Below are positions 25,135 to 33,857 of a stretch of DNA of 64,000 nucleotides, piece after piece. The stretch's first letter is position 1, and each line of letters opens with the position of its first letter. A model generated the notes under the pieces. The model worked only from the letters and a program-made list of their open reading frames with translations, was not told the origin of the DNA and did not search any database. The translations under genes and the position numbers were made by a program. The DNA comes from GCA-002050365 sp038235165 (GTDB lineage: Bacteria > Acidobacteriota > Blastocatellia > Pyrinomonadales > Pyrinomonadaceae), in contig JBBSUG010000009.1 in the NCBI GenBank assembly GCA_038235165.1, forward strand, positions 1-64,000, given 5' to 3'.

Positions 25135-26133
25135 ATGAACGACAACCTCAAGCCGGATGATCCGGCGAAAAAACATCAGGAACCGGAAATGATCGTCAAT
25201 AACTACGGCGCGGGCAGAGACGACGCGGTGGTTATCGAAGAAGAAACGCGCACCGTTCTGCTGACCGAAGACGAAACGATAATTATTGAAAAAGAGCCGC
25301 ACATTGACATCGTGCCGAAAAGCCGCCCGCGCAAAGTTTACGCCGGAATGTGGGGTCCGCTGGAGATTGCCACCGTCGGTTTGGGAATGCTGGCGATTTT
25401 GGCGGCGATTTTGTTAGTGGTTTTCGTCGTTCTGCCCGCGCAGAGCGAACTCAACGGCAATAAGAAAAAACGTGATGCGCTGGAAGCCGAAATGATTTCG
25501 TCGCGGAGCAAATACGGCACGATCACGACGACCGAGGCGCGGGTCGCTGAATTGATTAACAGTGCCGACGATTTCGAGACGCGCTTTTTGCGATTTCCGG
25601 CGAACGGGAAAACCGATCTTTACCAGCGCATTAACAGTCTGATCAGCGTTTACGGGCTAACAAACACGAGCGGACCCGATTATGTTCCGCTGGAAATAAC
25701 GGACACCACTCGCGGCGAGCAGAATCAAAGTGAAGCCGAGCGCGGCAGATCGAAATTTCAGAGTCTCTTTCCGGGCGTTTACGTGACGACGACCGTTGAA
25801 GGTTCGTATCAAAATCTGCGGCGGTTTATTCGGGATGTCGAAACCAGCAATCAATTCATCGTTATCAGCGCGATAGAATTGCAGCCGTCGGAAAACGAAG
25901 ACAAAAAAGGCGATGCGAATGCGCCGGATAAAGCGACTATCAACCGCGTGGAAGTAAATCCGACGAACGAATTCGGCGTTCCGCAAAATGCGATTCAACA
26001 AGTGGGCGCACCTTCACAGGTAAGAGCGGTGCGCGGCAAAACGCGCGGCGAAACAGTTACGTTAAGACTCGAAATGGCGGCTTATTTTCGCCGTCCGAAT
26101 TTTCAGCCGACCGTCGTGATTGACAGTCAGTAG
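25135..26133 (+). CDS. pilO: PilO-like type IV pilus protein
   Basis: 332 residues: a charged cytoplasmic tail of about 75 residues (much longer than in classical PilO), one membrane span (about 80-100, IATVGLGMLAILAAILLVVF), a coiled coil (LNGNKKKRDALEAEM) and a periplasmic domain with GVYVTTTVEGSYQNLRRFIRDVE, the PilO core signature. The ATG follows the pilN stop directly (TAAATG), so translation is probably coupled. Expected to pair with PilN in the periplasm. The long acidic N-terminus is unusual. Confidence 0.78.
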   Translation: MNDNLKPDDPAKKHQEPEMIVNNYGAGRDDAVVIEEETRTVLLTEDETIIIEKEPHIDIVPKSRPRKVYAGMWGPLEIATVGLGMLAILAAILLVVFVVLPAQSELNGNKKKRDALEAEMISSRSKYGTITTTEARVAELINSADDFETRFLRFPANGKTDLYQRINSLISVYGLTNTSGPDYVPLEITDTTRGEQNQSEAERGRSKFQSLFPGVYVTTTVEGSYQNLRRFIRDVETSNQFIVISAIELQPSENEDKKGDANAPDKATINRVEVNPTNEFGVPQNAIQQVGAPSQVRAVRGKTRGETVTLRLEMAAYFRRPNFQPTVVIDSQ

Positions 26134-26136
26134 GTC

Positions 26137-26160
26137 GGAGCGCGGACGGCTTGTCCGCCT
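26137..26160. repeat. Single REP-like hairpin (variant stem)
   Basis: GGAGCGCGGACGGCTTGTCC... has the GGAGCGC head and a GCGGAC/GTCCGC stem, differing in loop from the main REP. Solitary, lying in the 37 bp between the pilO- and pilP-like genes. Confidence 0.6.
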
Positions 26161-26170
26161 GTATTAAAAA

Positions 26171-27322
26171 ATGAAAATTTTTGAAGGAAAGACCCCGGCG
26201 GAACGAAACAAATTAATCGCGGCAATCGTGCTTGGCGTGATGGCGGTATTTGCGCTGACTTATACGTTCGGCGGAATGTTTTTCAGTTCCAAGAAAACCA
26301 CCGTCACCGTCAGCACGTCGCCGACTCCGACCCCGAAAACGTCCGCTCCGAAAGGCGACACGCAAAATGCGGCTCTGCCGAGTGCCGGAGAAATGGATTT
26401 TACATATACGACAACTCCGGTGGTTTACGCGCCGGGTAATTTTTACGCGCCGGATGCGGGCAGAAATATTTTCGCTTTTTACGAGCCGCCGCCGCCGACT
26501 CCGTATGTGACCCCAATCGCACCCGTCAGAACGCCGACCCCGATTCCGCCGCCGGTGCCGACCCCGACTCCGCCGATTCTAATTGGTTTCGTCACGCCGC
26601 AAAGCGTTTATTCGGGTTCAAAAACATTTCGTCTGGAAGTCAGCGGCGATAAATTTACGCCCGATTCGGTGATTTTGTTTAACGGCAGTCAGCTTCCGAC
26701 GACGTTTATCAGCCCGCAGAAACTCGTCGCGGATATTCCGGCGAACCTGATTGCCGGTGAAGGTGCGAGAATCATCACGGTCGTCGCTCCCGGCGGGAAG
26801 TATTCGAATAACATTTCGCTCAATGTGCAGGCACCGCCGAAACCGGCATTCAAATATATCGGAATGATTGCGCGAAAACGTTTCAATAACGATACGGCTT
26901 ATTTTGATGAGGGCAAACAAACGCCGCTCAGCGGACGTTTGAACGATGTGTTCGGCGGACGTTTCCGCTTAGTCAGCATCTCGGCGGAAGAAACGATATT
27001 TGAGGACACTACTTTAGGATTTAAACACAAACTTCCGCTGTATCGTCCCGAACCCGGCACGAGCGCGTCTTCCGGCGGCAATCCCAATAATCCGGGTTTA
27101 ATTTCGCCGACCGGAATTCCGATCAGGGGCGAACGGAATTTATACAATAACCCGAATAATCCGAATCAGAACAATCAGGTGCAGCCGACGTATGTTCCTC
27201 CGCAGGGGGAAATTCCGGGCATTCCGAACAGCATTCCGCGTTATAATCCAACGCCGCAAACACAACAGCCGCAACAGAAAAAGGTTGATGTTGACGACGA
27301 TGATGACGGAGACAATGAGTAA
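26171..27322 (+). CDS. PilP/GspC-like pilus protein with an IPT/TIG domain
   Basis: One N-terminal membrane span (about 16-37), then a Pro/Thr-rich linker (PTPIPPPVPTPTPP). An IPT/TIG immunoglobulin-like domain lies at about residues 137-225 (GFVTPQSVYSGSKTFRLEVSG...NNISLNVQ). A PilP-like beta domain lies at about 228-295 (FKYIGMIARKRFNNDTAYFDEG...GRFRLVSISAEETIFED). The C-terminal tail is low-complexity Asn/Pro/Gln. In classical systems PilP is a lipoprotein linking PilNO to the secretin. This version is membrane-anchored and carries an extra domain, so it is a lineage-specific variant. Confidence 0.7.
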   Translation: MKIFEGKTPAERNKLIAAIVLGVMAVFALTYTFGGMFFSSKKTTVTVSTSPTPTPKTSAPKGDTQNAALPSAGEMDFTYTTTPVVYAPGNFYAPDAGRNIFAFYEPPPPTPYVTPIAPVRTPTPIPPPVPTPTPPILIGFVTPQSVYSGSKTFRLEVSGDKFTPDSVILFNGSQLPTTFISPQKLVADIPANLIAGEGARIITVVAPGGKYSNNISLNVQAPPKPAFKYIGMIARKRFNNDTAYFDEGKQTPLSGRLNDVFGGRFRLVSISAEETIFEDTTLGFKHKLPLYRPEPGTSASSGGNPNNPGLISPTGIPIRGERNLYNNPNNPNQNNQVQPTYVPPQGEIPGIPNSIPRYNPTPQTQQPQQKKVDVDDDDDGDNE

Positions 27323-28064
27323 AAGTTTCAGGTTCAAGGTTCAAAGTTCAAAGTTCAAAGTTCAAAAACAGCGAACGAAGGACAAAGGACAAAAAGGAAT
27401 GTCGTTGATCGTCGTGATGGCGATGATGACTTTGTTTGCCATTGCGCTGCTCGCTATTGCGCCGACCATTCAGCAGAATATTCAGCGCGAAAAAGAACTG
27501 GAACAGATCAGACGCGGCGAAGAAGTCGCCGATGCGATCAAGCAGTACGTCATTTTCTACAACGGAAAACTGCCGACTTCGATGGACGATTTGACTGAGG
27601 GAATTCCGCAAGGCACGAAAAAACGTCAGATTCTGCGACCGTCGGCGGCGATTGATCCGCTTTCAGCTGACGGCAAATGGCGGCTGATTTCTCCGACGAG
27701 CAAAGCCTTTCTAAATTTCGGAAAGCGTGTGCAGATTTACAACAATGGGGTTTTGCCGGCAAGTCCGGGACAAATCTTCGACCGCTACGCGCTTCCGCTA
27801 GTCAACATAATCAACAACGAAAGCGACTCAGATATTAAAGAAGCCGATGATGCCGAGTTTGAAGTTTCGACCGACAGCACCAGCTTTATCGGGGTTGCCA
27901 GTCAAAGCCGCAGTTCTGCCGTAATCGCTTATTACGGCATCGAAAATCACAGTAAATGGATTTACACCCCGCTTTTCCGCAGCACGGGCGCGGCTTCGGT
28001 GAGAGGCAATAACCAACCGAATGCCAATGTCCAGCGAAATATCAATTCATCGTCCGGTTTCTAA
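27315..28064 (+). CDS. Pseudopilin-like pilus/secretion protein
   Basis: The core reads KGMSLIVVMAMMTLFAIALL..., a prepilin-like hydrophobic helix preceded by Lys-Gly, followed by a GspG-like helix with Glu/Arg clusters (QREKELEQIRRGEEVADAIKQY) and LPTSMDDLTEG. The usual Glu at mature position 5 is absent. ATG 27315 overlaps the end of the previous gene by 8 bp and gives 249 residues. Its first 20-odd codons after the start are phased heptamers (27325-27366). A later start at 27399 (GGAATG, no spacing) is possible. Probably a minor pilin or structural partner in the same operon. Confidence 0.6.
   Translation: MSKSFRFKVQSSKFKVQKQRTKDKGQKGMSLIVVMAMMTLFAIALLAIAPTIQQNIQREKELEQIRRGEEVADAIKQYVIFYNGKLPTSMDDLTEGIPQGTKKRQILRPSAAIDPLSADGKWRLISPTSKAFLNFGKRVQIYNNGVLPASPGQIFDRYALPLVNIINNESDSDIKEADDAEFEVSTDSTSFIGVASQSRSSAVIAYYGIENHSKWIYTPLFRSTGAASVRGNNQPNANVQRNINSSSGF
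27325..27366. repeat. Heptamer array at the 5' end of the pseudopilin gene
   Basis: GTTTCAG, GTTCAAG, then four copies of GTTCAAA in exact phase. In the pseudopilin frame they encode a repeating KVQSSKF-type leader. Same repeat family as at 8070 and 47104. Confidence 0.75.
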
Positions 28065-28090
28065 ATAAAGCAGCGAAAACGGCAATTTCA

Positions 28091-28133
28091 AATGAGAAAA
28101 CCCTCGTCATTAAACGACGAGGGTTTTCTCATT
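28091..28133. terminator. Strong hairpin terminator between pilus operon and TonB-domain gene
   Basis: AATGAGAAAACCCTCGTC pairs perfectly with GACGAGGGTTTTCTCATT around a 7-base loop. The A-rich and T-rich flanks make it work in both directions between convergent genes. Confidence 0.85.
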
Positions 28134-28164
28134 TGATTCTCACTTGGAAAGAGATTGAAATTGA

Positions 28165-29478
28165 TTACAGCGTGAAATTGAAATTGACAAAACCGGTTGC
28201 TTTGACCGGTTCGCCGTCACGAACGAAAGGTTTAAATTTCCATTTTTTCACCGCATCGCTCGCCGCGCCGCGCAACAGGGAAGGTCCGCTCGAATTTTGA
28301 ACTTCCGACACCTGCCCGTTTTCATCAATGACAACTTCAATGCGGACGATACCGGTCATTCGCATCGTTCGCGCCGTCACCGGATAAACTGGATTCGTTC
28401 TCTGCGTAGCATATTCAACCAGCGAACCGACTGCCAGCGGCGATGTGTTCTTCACAGTATCAGTCATTTCGGCGATTGTTTCGGGTTTGTTGACGTTAGG
28501 AGTTTTTTCCGCAGCAGATTTTTCAGCATTTGCGCTCTCAACCCGGCGTTCTCTCACCGTCGGCTGTGTCTGTCCGCCGGTCGTCGGCGGCGATGCTTCC
28601 GTTTTTCCGGGAGCAATTTCGGTTGAAGGTTTGGGTTCGATGTTTTGTGCCGTGTTCGCCGCCGGTTTAACCGATGCAGCGGTCGGAACGGGTTGGAGAG
28701 TCAGATTCGCCGTGTTCTGGTTGACTTCGGCAGTCAAGTTCGGATTACCAACATTCGGCAGAGTTGCGGCGGTCGTAATTTGATCGGGCTTGTTGGGGTC
28801 GGTTGTCGGCTGCCCGCCGACGGCGTTGATGACGACGCTTCTCGAATTGACCATCGCTTCCCGCGCATCAGCGGTCTCGTTTTTCCAGCGGGTCGCATCG
28901 TAATCGTCTTTTGCCAAAGTGCTTCTGACGTTCGTCGCTTCATCGAGCAGTGCCATCGCGTCGGACGTTTTGTCTTTTTCTTTAATTAAAATTTTCGACT
29001 GATCAACGACGACTTCCAGAGTCTGACGCATTTTTTCAATATCAACCGAAGCCTCAATCGGCAGTGCGCGGTCGGACACGCTCAAGCCGAGTGCGCGATA
29101 GCGGTCGAGTTGATTACGCGCGCCTTTGACAACCTGACCGGCGACGGCAAAATAATTTGCCGAACCGCCCGGAATGTTGAGCTTTTTCGCGTTCGAGAGT
29201 TCCTTCAAAAAATCCTGCGCCCGGGTGTAATCGCCCTGCTCGAGATACGAATTCATCAGCAGCACATTGATTACGCCGTTGACCGTCGGGTCGGACGTTT
29301 CGCGCTTGATATTTTCAAGTTCGTAAATGGCGGCGTTATAATTTCTGACCGCGATATACGCTTTTGCTTTTGACACGCGTCCGCGCATTACATCGGCTGA
29401 TGTCTGCGCGTTGGCGGCAAAAAAACTAACTAAAACCAATAAAACCGAAGTGCAAAAACTTCTGACTTTCAGCGGCAT
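28165..29478 (-). CDS. Exported protein with C-terminal TonB domain
   Basis: A Sec signal (MPLKVRSFCTSVLLVLVSFF...ANAQ) is followed by a helical, TPR-like region (AKAYIAVRNYNAAIYELENIKRE...LEQGDYTRAQDFLKELS). Next comes a Pro/Thr/Asn-rich linker, then a TonB C-terminal domain (YPVTARTMRMTGIVRIEVVIDENGQVSEVQN...AVKKWKFKPFV). ATG 29478 is preceded by AAAGGAGACTC; an upstream start would spoil the signal. TonB domains normally energise outer-membrane receptors. Here no transmembrane anchor remains after cleavage, so a structural or peptidoglycan-linked role is possible. Confidence 0.75.
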   Translation of the reverse strand: MPLKVRSFCTSVLLVLVSFFAANAQTSADVMRGRVSKAKAYIAVRNYNAAIYELENIKRETSDPTVNGVINVLLMNSYLEQGDYTRAQDFLKELSNAKKLNIPGGSANYFAVAGQVVKGARNQLDRYRALGLSVSDRALPIEASVDIEKMRQTLEVVVDQSKILIKEKDKTSDAMALLDEATNVRSTLAKDDYDATRWKNETADAREAMVNSRSVVINAVGGQPTTDPNKPDQITTAATLPNVGNPNLTAEVNQNTANLTLQPVPTAASVKPAANTAQNIEPKPSTEIAPGKTEASPPTTGGQTQPTVRERRVESANAEKSAAEKTPNVNKPETIAEMTDTVKNTSPLAVGSLVEYATQRTNPVYPVTARTMRMTGIVRIEVVIDENGQVSEVQNSSGPSLLRGAASDAVKKWKFKPFVRDGEPVKATGFVNFNFTL

Positions 29479-29613
29479 TTTTGAGTCTCCTTTAAAATAC
29501 TTTCGGACTAAAATTTTCCGCAAAGGTCAAAGCGAAATGTTATTCGCTTTCCGGCGACCTGAACAAATAATCCGTTTAAAACGCATTCAAACAAGTTTGA
29601 ATAAAACCTGTTT

Positions 29614-30999
29614 TCATTTCGATAAACTAGAGATGATTTTTGTACGATATGCGTTTGCACCTTTCTTTATATCGCTTTCGTTCAAAGTAATCAAGCGGCG
29701 GTCGCGCATTACGACCTTTCCGTTGATGATCACATCGCGCACATCGCCCGCTTTGGTCGAGTAAACCAAAGCCGAATAAACATTGAAAAAAGGCGTTTGA
29801 TGAAGCGAATCGAAATCAACAATGACGACATCGGCGCGTTTTCCCGCTTCCAGCGAACCGATTGAATTTTCTAGATGCAAAGCCCGTGCGCCGCGAATCG
29901 TTCCCATTTCAAAGGCTTGTTCTGCTGTCAAAACTTTCGGGTCTTTCGTGAAAACTTTGTGCAGTTTTGCCGCCGTATCCATTTCTTCCCACATATCCAA
30001 ATCGTTGTTCGATGCCGCGCCGTCCGTCCCCAAACCGACGGGCAAATCCATCGTCAACATTTGCGGAACACGCGCAACGCCGGAGGCGAGTTTCATATTC
30101 GACTGCGGATTGTGCGCGATGCCGACACTGAATTTTTTTAATAAGTCTAGTTCTTCGTCATCAGCAAAGACGACGTGCGCGGCGATTACTTTATTATTTA
30201 GAAAATTCAGACTCGCCAGATAATTAACCGGACGAAGTTTTTTTGCCGCTAGAATGTCGTCAACTTCCTTTTGCGTTTCGGCGATGTGAATGACAATCGG
30301 CGCGTTTAATTTATCCGACAATTTTTTGACGGCTTGCAGATGTTCGGTCGAGACCGTGTAGGGCGCGTGCGGCGCGATTGCAGGCGTAATTAGCGGATTA
30401 TTTTTCCATTTGTCGAGAAACTTTTCCGTATAATTCATCGCTTCGTTCCAAGTTTTGTTGTCTGGAACAGGAAAATCAATAACGGTTTCGCCCAACACGC
30501 CGCGCACGCCGGCTTTCTGCGTTTCGTCCGCGACTGCATCCTCAAAATAATACATATCGCAATAGGTCGTCGTGCCGCCGCGAATCATTTCCGCCAAACC
30601 CAAACGAGTTCCGACGCGCACAAAATCTTCCGTGACGTTTTTCGCCTCCGCCGGAAAAATATATTTCGTCAGCCATTCCTGCAAATCCAAATCGTCGGAA
30701 ATCCCGCGAAAAAGCGTCATTGGAATGTGCGTGTGCGTATTGATTAAACCCGGAATGACAACCTTTCCGGCGGCATTGATCGTTTGTTTTGAAGAAAACT
30801 TCCGCGCAATCTCGCCGGAAGTGTCAACCGCAACGATTTTATCTTTTTCAACGGCAACCGCGCCGTCCGTAATGACGCGCTTCCCGTTGTCCATCGTGAC
30901 GACGGTTCCGCCGGAAATGATTAAATCAACCGATTTCTTTTGGGCAGACGCCGTCAAGGGAATGATAAAAAGGAGCAAAATAAAAAATAGTTTTTTCAT
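29614..30999 (-). CDS. Exported amidohydrolase, cytosine deaminase/MtaD-like
   Basis: A TIM-barrel metal-dependent hydrolase. Metal and active-site pieces are visible: HTHIPMTLFRG (HxH), APHAPYTVS, IHIAET, AAHVVFADDEE and GLGTDGAASNNDLDMWEEM. The pattern is that of the 5-methylthioadenosine/S-adenosylhomocysteine deaminase and chlorohydrolase group. Start set at ATG 30999, which begins a clear Sec signal (MKKLFFILLLFIIPLTASAQ). A secreted form is unusual, since the usual substrates are cytoplasmic. Other deaminating or amide-hydrolysing activity in the periplasm is equally possible. Confidence 0.78.
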   Translation of the reverse strand: MKKLFFILLLFIIPLTASAQKKSVDLIISGGTVVTMDNGKRVITDGAVAVEKDKIVAVDTSGEIARKFSSKQTINAAGKVVIPGLINTHTHIPMTLFRGISDDLDLQEWLTKYIFPAEAKNVTEDFVRVGTRLGLAEMIRGGTTTYCDMYYFEDAVADETQKAGVRGVLGETVIDFPVPDNKTWNEAMNYTEKFLDKWKNNPLITPAIAPHAPYTVSTEHLQAVKKLSDKLNAPIVIHIAETQKEVDDILAAKKLRPVNYLASLNFLNNKVIAAHVVFADDEELDLLKKFSVGIAHNPQSNMKLASGVARVPQMLTMDLPVGLGTDGAASNNDLDMWEEMDTAAKLHKVFTKDPKVLTAEQAFEMGTIRGARALHLENSIGSLEAGKRADVVIVDFDSLHQTPFFNVYSALVYSTKAGDVRDVIINGKVVMRDRRLITLNESDIKKGANAYRTKIISSLSK

Positions 31000-31077
31000 A
31001 GCTGAATTTTTGACGAATTTGTCGGGAAATGCAAATAATTTCAAAATGATCTAAGATTGTGCCGAGAGGTAAAAATT

Positions 31078-31704
31078 ATGTCAACCGCTATCGAAACATC
31101 TCACTTTGTCGAACCGTTGTTCGGTGTTTTCGACGGTCAAAATCTCAAACTGCGCCAAATTTCCGTCAAACAATATGATGCGATGATTAAGAACGGAGTT
31201 TTCGATGAAAGTGACCGTATCGAATTATTAAACGGAGCGATAATTGAAAAAATGCCGAAAGGAACAAGACACTCATCTGCCAATGACCGCGCAACCAGAC
31301 TTTTTTATAAAATCCTGGGAGGAAAAGTAACCGTCCGAAATCAAAATCCGATTTGGCTCGATAATTTTTCCGAACCTGAACCGGACATTGTTTTAGCCAA
31401 AAATGACGAAAACGAGTATGAAGAAACGCACCCAAGACCAGACGAAATTTTCTTGATTTTGGAGATTTCCGACTCGACCTTAAATTATGACCGCCGCGCA
31501 AAAAGTTTGGCGTATTCAAAAGCCGGAATCCGGCAGTATCTTTTGCTCAACTTGCAGGAGCAAACGCTCGAAGACTACCGTCAGCCGAACGCAAACGGTT
31601 TTCAGACCAAACAAACTTACCGCGCCGGACAAGAATTTAATCTCGTCGCCTTTCCTGAAATTTTGATTAGTGCAAGTGATTTTCTGCCAAAAATAACCAT
31701 TTGA
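31078..31704 (+). CDS. Uma2 family (DUF820) putative nuclease
   Basis: 208 residues of restriction-endonuclease-like fold. Visible features are YDAMIKNGVFDESDRIELLNGAIIEKM, the core PD-(D/E)xK-type EPDIVLAKND followed by FLILEISDSTLNYDRRAKSLAYSKAGIRQYLLLN. Family members are abundant in multicellular or complex bacteria, and their function is still unsettled. AGAGG lies 9 bases before ATG 31078, which argues for this start over a GTG at 31057. The gene precedes enolase on the same strand. Confidence 0.85.
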   Translation: MSTAIETSHFVEPLFGVFDGQNLKLRQISVKQYDAMIKNGVFDESDRIELLNGAIIEKMPKGTRHSSANDRATRLFYKILGGKVTVRNQNPIWLDNFSEPEPDIVLAKNDENEYEETHPRPDEIFLILEISDSTLNYDRRAKSLAYSKAGIRQYLLLNLQEQTLEDYRQPNANGFQTKQTYRAGQEFNLVAFPEILISASDFLPKITI

Positions 31705-31841
31705 ACACATTCCTTTTTTCTAGATTTCAAGTGCCGTTTTATCAAATACGTTCCCCGCATCTTTTGTCTTTCACATCATTTCAGGCTAGATTTAGTTATA
31801 GTTTTTTTACACAGATCAACATTTATAGGAGCAATAATTTA

Positions 31842-33131
31842 ATGAGTTTAATCGAAGAAGTGTGGGCGCGGGAGATTTTGGATTCACGCGGAAATCCGAC
31901 GGTCGAGGCGGAAGTTGTTTTAGAAGACGGAACACAGGGACGTGCGGCGGTGCCTTCGGGCGCGTCAACCGGCGAGAATGAAGCCGTCGAACTGCGCGAC
32001 GGCGATGATGACAGATATTTGGGCAAAGGCGTTTTGCAGGCGGTCAAAAATATCAACGAAGACATCGCTGATGAACTCGAAGGCTTGGACGCGCTCGACC
32101 AGACGTTGATTGACGAAGTTTTGATTGATCTGGACGGCACGGATAATAAATCGAAACTGGGCGCAAATGCGCTGCTCGCCGTTTCGATGGCGACGGCGCG
32201 GGCAGCGGCGGCGTTTCAGGAAATGTCGCTGTATCGTTATCTCGGTGGAGTCAACGCGAAAACCCTGCCCGTGCCGATGATGAATATTATCAATGGCGGC
32301 GCACACGCCGACAATAATGTTGATTTTCAGGAATTTATGATTATGCCGGTCGGCGCGGAAACTTTTTCGGAGGCTCTCCGGGCGGGCGCGGAAATTTTTC
32401 ACAGTCTGAAAGCCGTGTTGAAAAAGCGCGGTTACGCCACGAGCGTCGGTGATGAAGGCGGTTTCGCGCCAAATCTAAAATCGAACGAAGAAGCGATTGA
32501 AACGATTCTCGAAGCGATTGACAAAGCCGGTTATAAAGCGGGCGAAGACGTTATGCTTGCGCTCGATCCGGCAGCAAGTGAATTTTTTAAAGACGGCAAA
32601 TACGTTTTCAAAAAGAGCGACAAACGCGAATTATCTTCTGAGGAAATGGCGGACTACTGGATTGAGTGGACGCGCAAATATCCGATTATTTCCATCGAGG
32701 ACGGAATGGCGGAAAACGATTGGGATGGCTGGAAATATTTGAACGGAAAAATCGGCAAAAAAGTGCAACTCGTCGGCGACGATCTTTTTGTCACGAATAC
32801 GAAATTTCTTCAGCGCGGAATTGACGAAGCGGCGGCGAACTCGATTTTAATCAAAGTCAACCAAATCGGCACTTTAACCGAGACTTTAGACACGATTGAA
32901 CTCGCTAAAACCAATAATATGACGTGCGTCATCTCGCATCGTTCCGGCGAAACGGAAGATTCGTTTATCGCCGATCTAGCCGTAGCGACCAACGCCGGAC
33001 AAATCAAAACCGGCTCGCTTTCACGTTCCGACCGTATCGCCAAATACAATCAATTACTGCGAATCGAAGAAGATTTGGGCGACTCGGCACGATATTTGGG
33101 GCGCAAAGCGTTTTATCAAATTAAAGACTGA
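31842..33131 (+). CDS. eno: Enolase
   Basis: Converts 2-phosphoglycerate to phosphoenolpyruvate in glycolysis. Landmark sequences are SLIEEVWAREILDSRGNPTVE, PSGASTGENEAVELRDGD, GDEGGFAPNL, SIEDGMAENDWDGW, VGDDLFVTNTKFL and SHRSGETEDSFIADLAV. Start at ATG 31842, with TAGGAGC 9-10 bases upstream. A longer open frame from 31701 is non-conserved leader covering the promoter region. At 429 residues it is standard. Confidence 0.97.
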   Translation: MSLIEEVWAREILDSRGNPTVEAEVVLEDGTQGRAAVPSGASTGENEAVELRDGDDDRYLGKGVLQAVKNINEDIADELEGLDALDQTLIDEVLIDLDGTDNKSKLGANALLAVSMATARAAAAFQEMSLYRYLGGVNAKTLPVPMMNIINGGAHADNNVDFQEFMIMPVGAETFSEALRAGAEIFHSLKAVLKKRGYATSVGDEGGFAPNLKSNEEAIETILEAIDKAGYKAGEDVMLALDPAASEFFKDGKYVFKKSDKRELSSEEMADYWIEWTRKYPIISIEDGMAENDWDGWKYLNGKIGKKVQLVGDDLFVTNTKFLQRGIDEAAANSILIKVNQIGTLTETLDTIELAKTNNMTCVISHRSGETEDSFIADLAVATNAGQIKTGSLSRSDRIAKYNQLLRIEEDLGDSARYLGRKAFYQIKD

Positions 33132-33170
33132 TTATGTGTGTTAAAATGTTGTTCGTCAAAGGAGATTTTT

Positions 33171-33476
33171 ATGGGACAGGTAACAATCGAAATTCCGCAA
33201 AATGTGAGTCGTTCATTTCAAATAAAAGATTTTGAACTTGGCGAACAACTTTTAGATAACATCAAGGAATTCGAGAACAAAGCAAAAGCCGGCAACAGTT
33301 ATAACGACGAAACCGCCGAGCCGAAAAAGAAATTGGAAACGGTTACTTTAGTTTTACCCTATGATGATTTGGATGAGATAGACGAAAATGAAGCTGTCGG
33401 GATTTGGGCTGACCGCGAGGAATCGGCAGATGAAATCGCCCGTCGAATTCGAAAAAATAATCGGAAAACGACATAA
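33171..33476 (+). CDS. Probable antitoxin of a VapBC-type pair
   Basis: 101 residues with a C-terminal acidic/basic amphipathic tail (WADREESADEIARRIRKNNRK), as expected for an antitoxin that wraps its toxin. A beta-rich N-terminus (GQVTIEIPQNVSRSFQI) is followed by KTxxL-like sequence. AAAGGAGATTTTT precedes the ATG. The stop overlaps the PIN toxin start by one base (TAATG). Assigned mainly from context, because the sequence itself does not match a named antitoxin family. Confidence 0.6.
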   Translation: MGQVTIEIPQNVSRSFQIKDFELGEQLLDNIKEFENKAKAGNSYNDETAEPKKKLETVTLVLPYDDLDEIDENEAVGIWADREESADEIARRIRKNNRKTT

Positions 33477-33853
33477 TGAGCAGTTTTTTGCCCGATACAA
33501 ACGTTTTTTCAAGAATCTTTAAAGGTGATTTGGCAGTTACGCGATTTGTCGAAAGTCTCGACGTAGCGATTGACGTAACGATTTATGTCGAATGTATTCA
33601 AGGCTCGAAATCCAACTACGAAAAGCGCGTCATCGAAAAATACCTGACGCGCTTTCCGTTGCTTCCGATAACTTCACAAAGTTCGCTGAGAGCATTAGGG
33701 TTGGTCCGTAATTTCTCGAACTCTCACGGTTTATTGTTGCCCGATGCGCTGATCGCCGCATCCGCACTCGAAAATGATCTGACTGTTTTAACTTACAATA
33801 TCGGCGATTTCAAATTTATCAAAGATTTGAAGTGGGAAATACCGACCGTTTAA
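33476..33853 (+). CDS. PIN-domain toxin, VapC-like
   Basis: A PIN-fold ribonuclease of 125 residues. Acidic active-site residues appear at D8 in FLPDTNVFSRI, E40 in VTIYVECIQG, D94 in LLLPDALIAASA and D112 in YNIGDFKF. VapC toxins usually cleave tRNA or rRNA and are held by the upstream antitoxin. The one-base overlap with that gene implies coupled translation. The RNA target is unknown. Confidence 0.8.
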   Translation: MSSFLPDTNVFSRIFKGDLAVTRFVESLDVAIDVTIYVECIQGSKSNYEKRVIEKYLTRFPLLPITSQSSLRALGLVRNFSNSHGLLLPDALIAASALENDLTVLTYNIGDFKFIKDLKWEIPTV

Positions 33854-33857
33854 AAAA

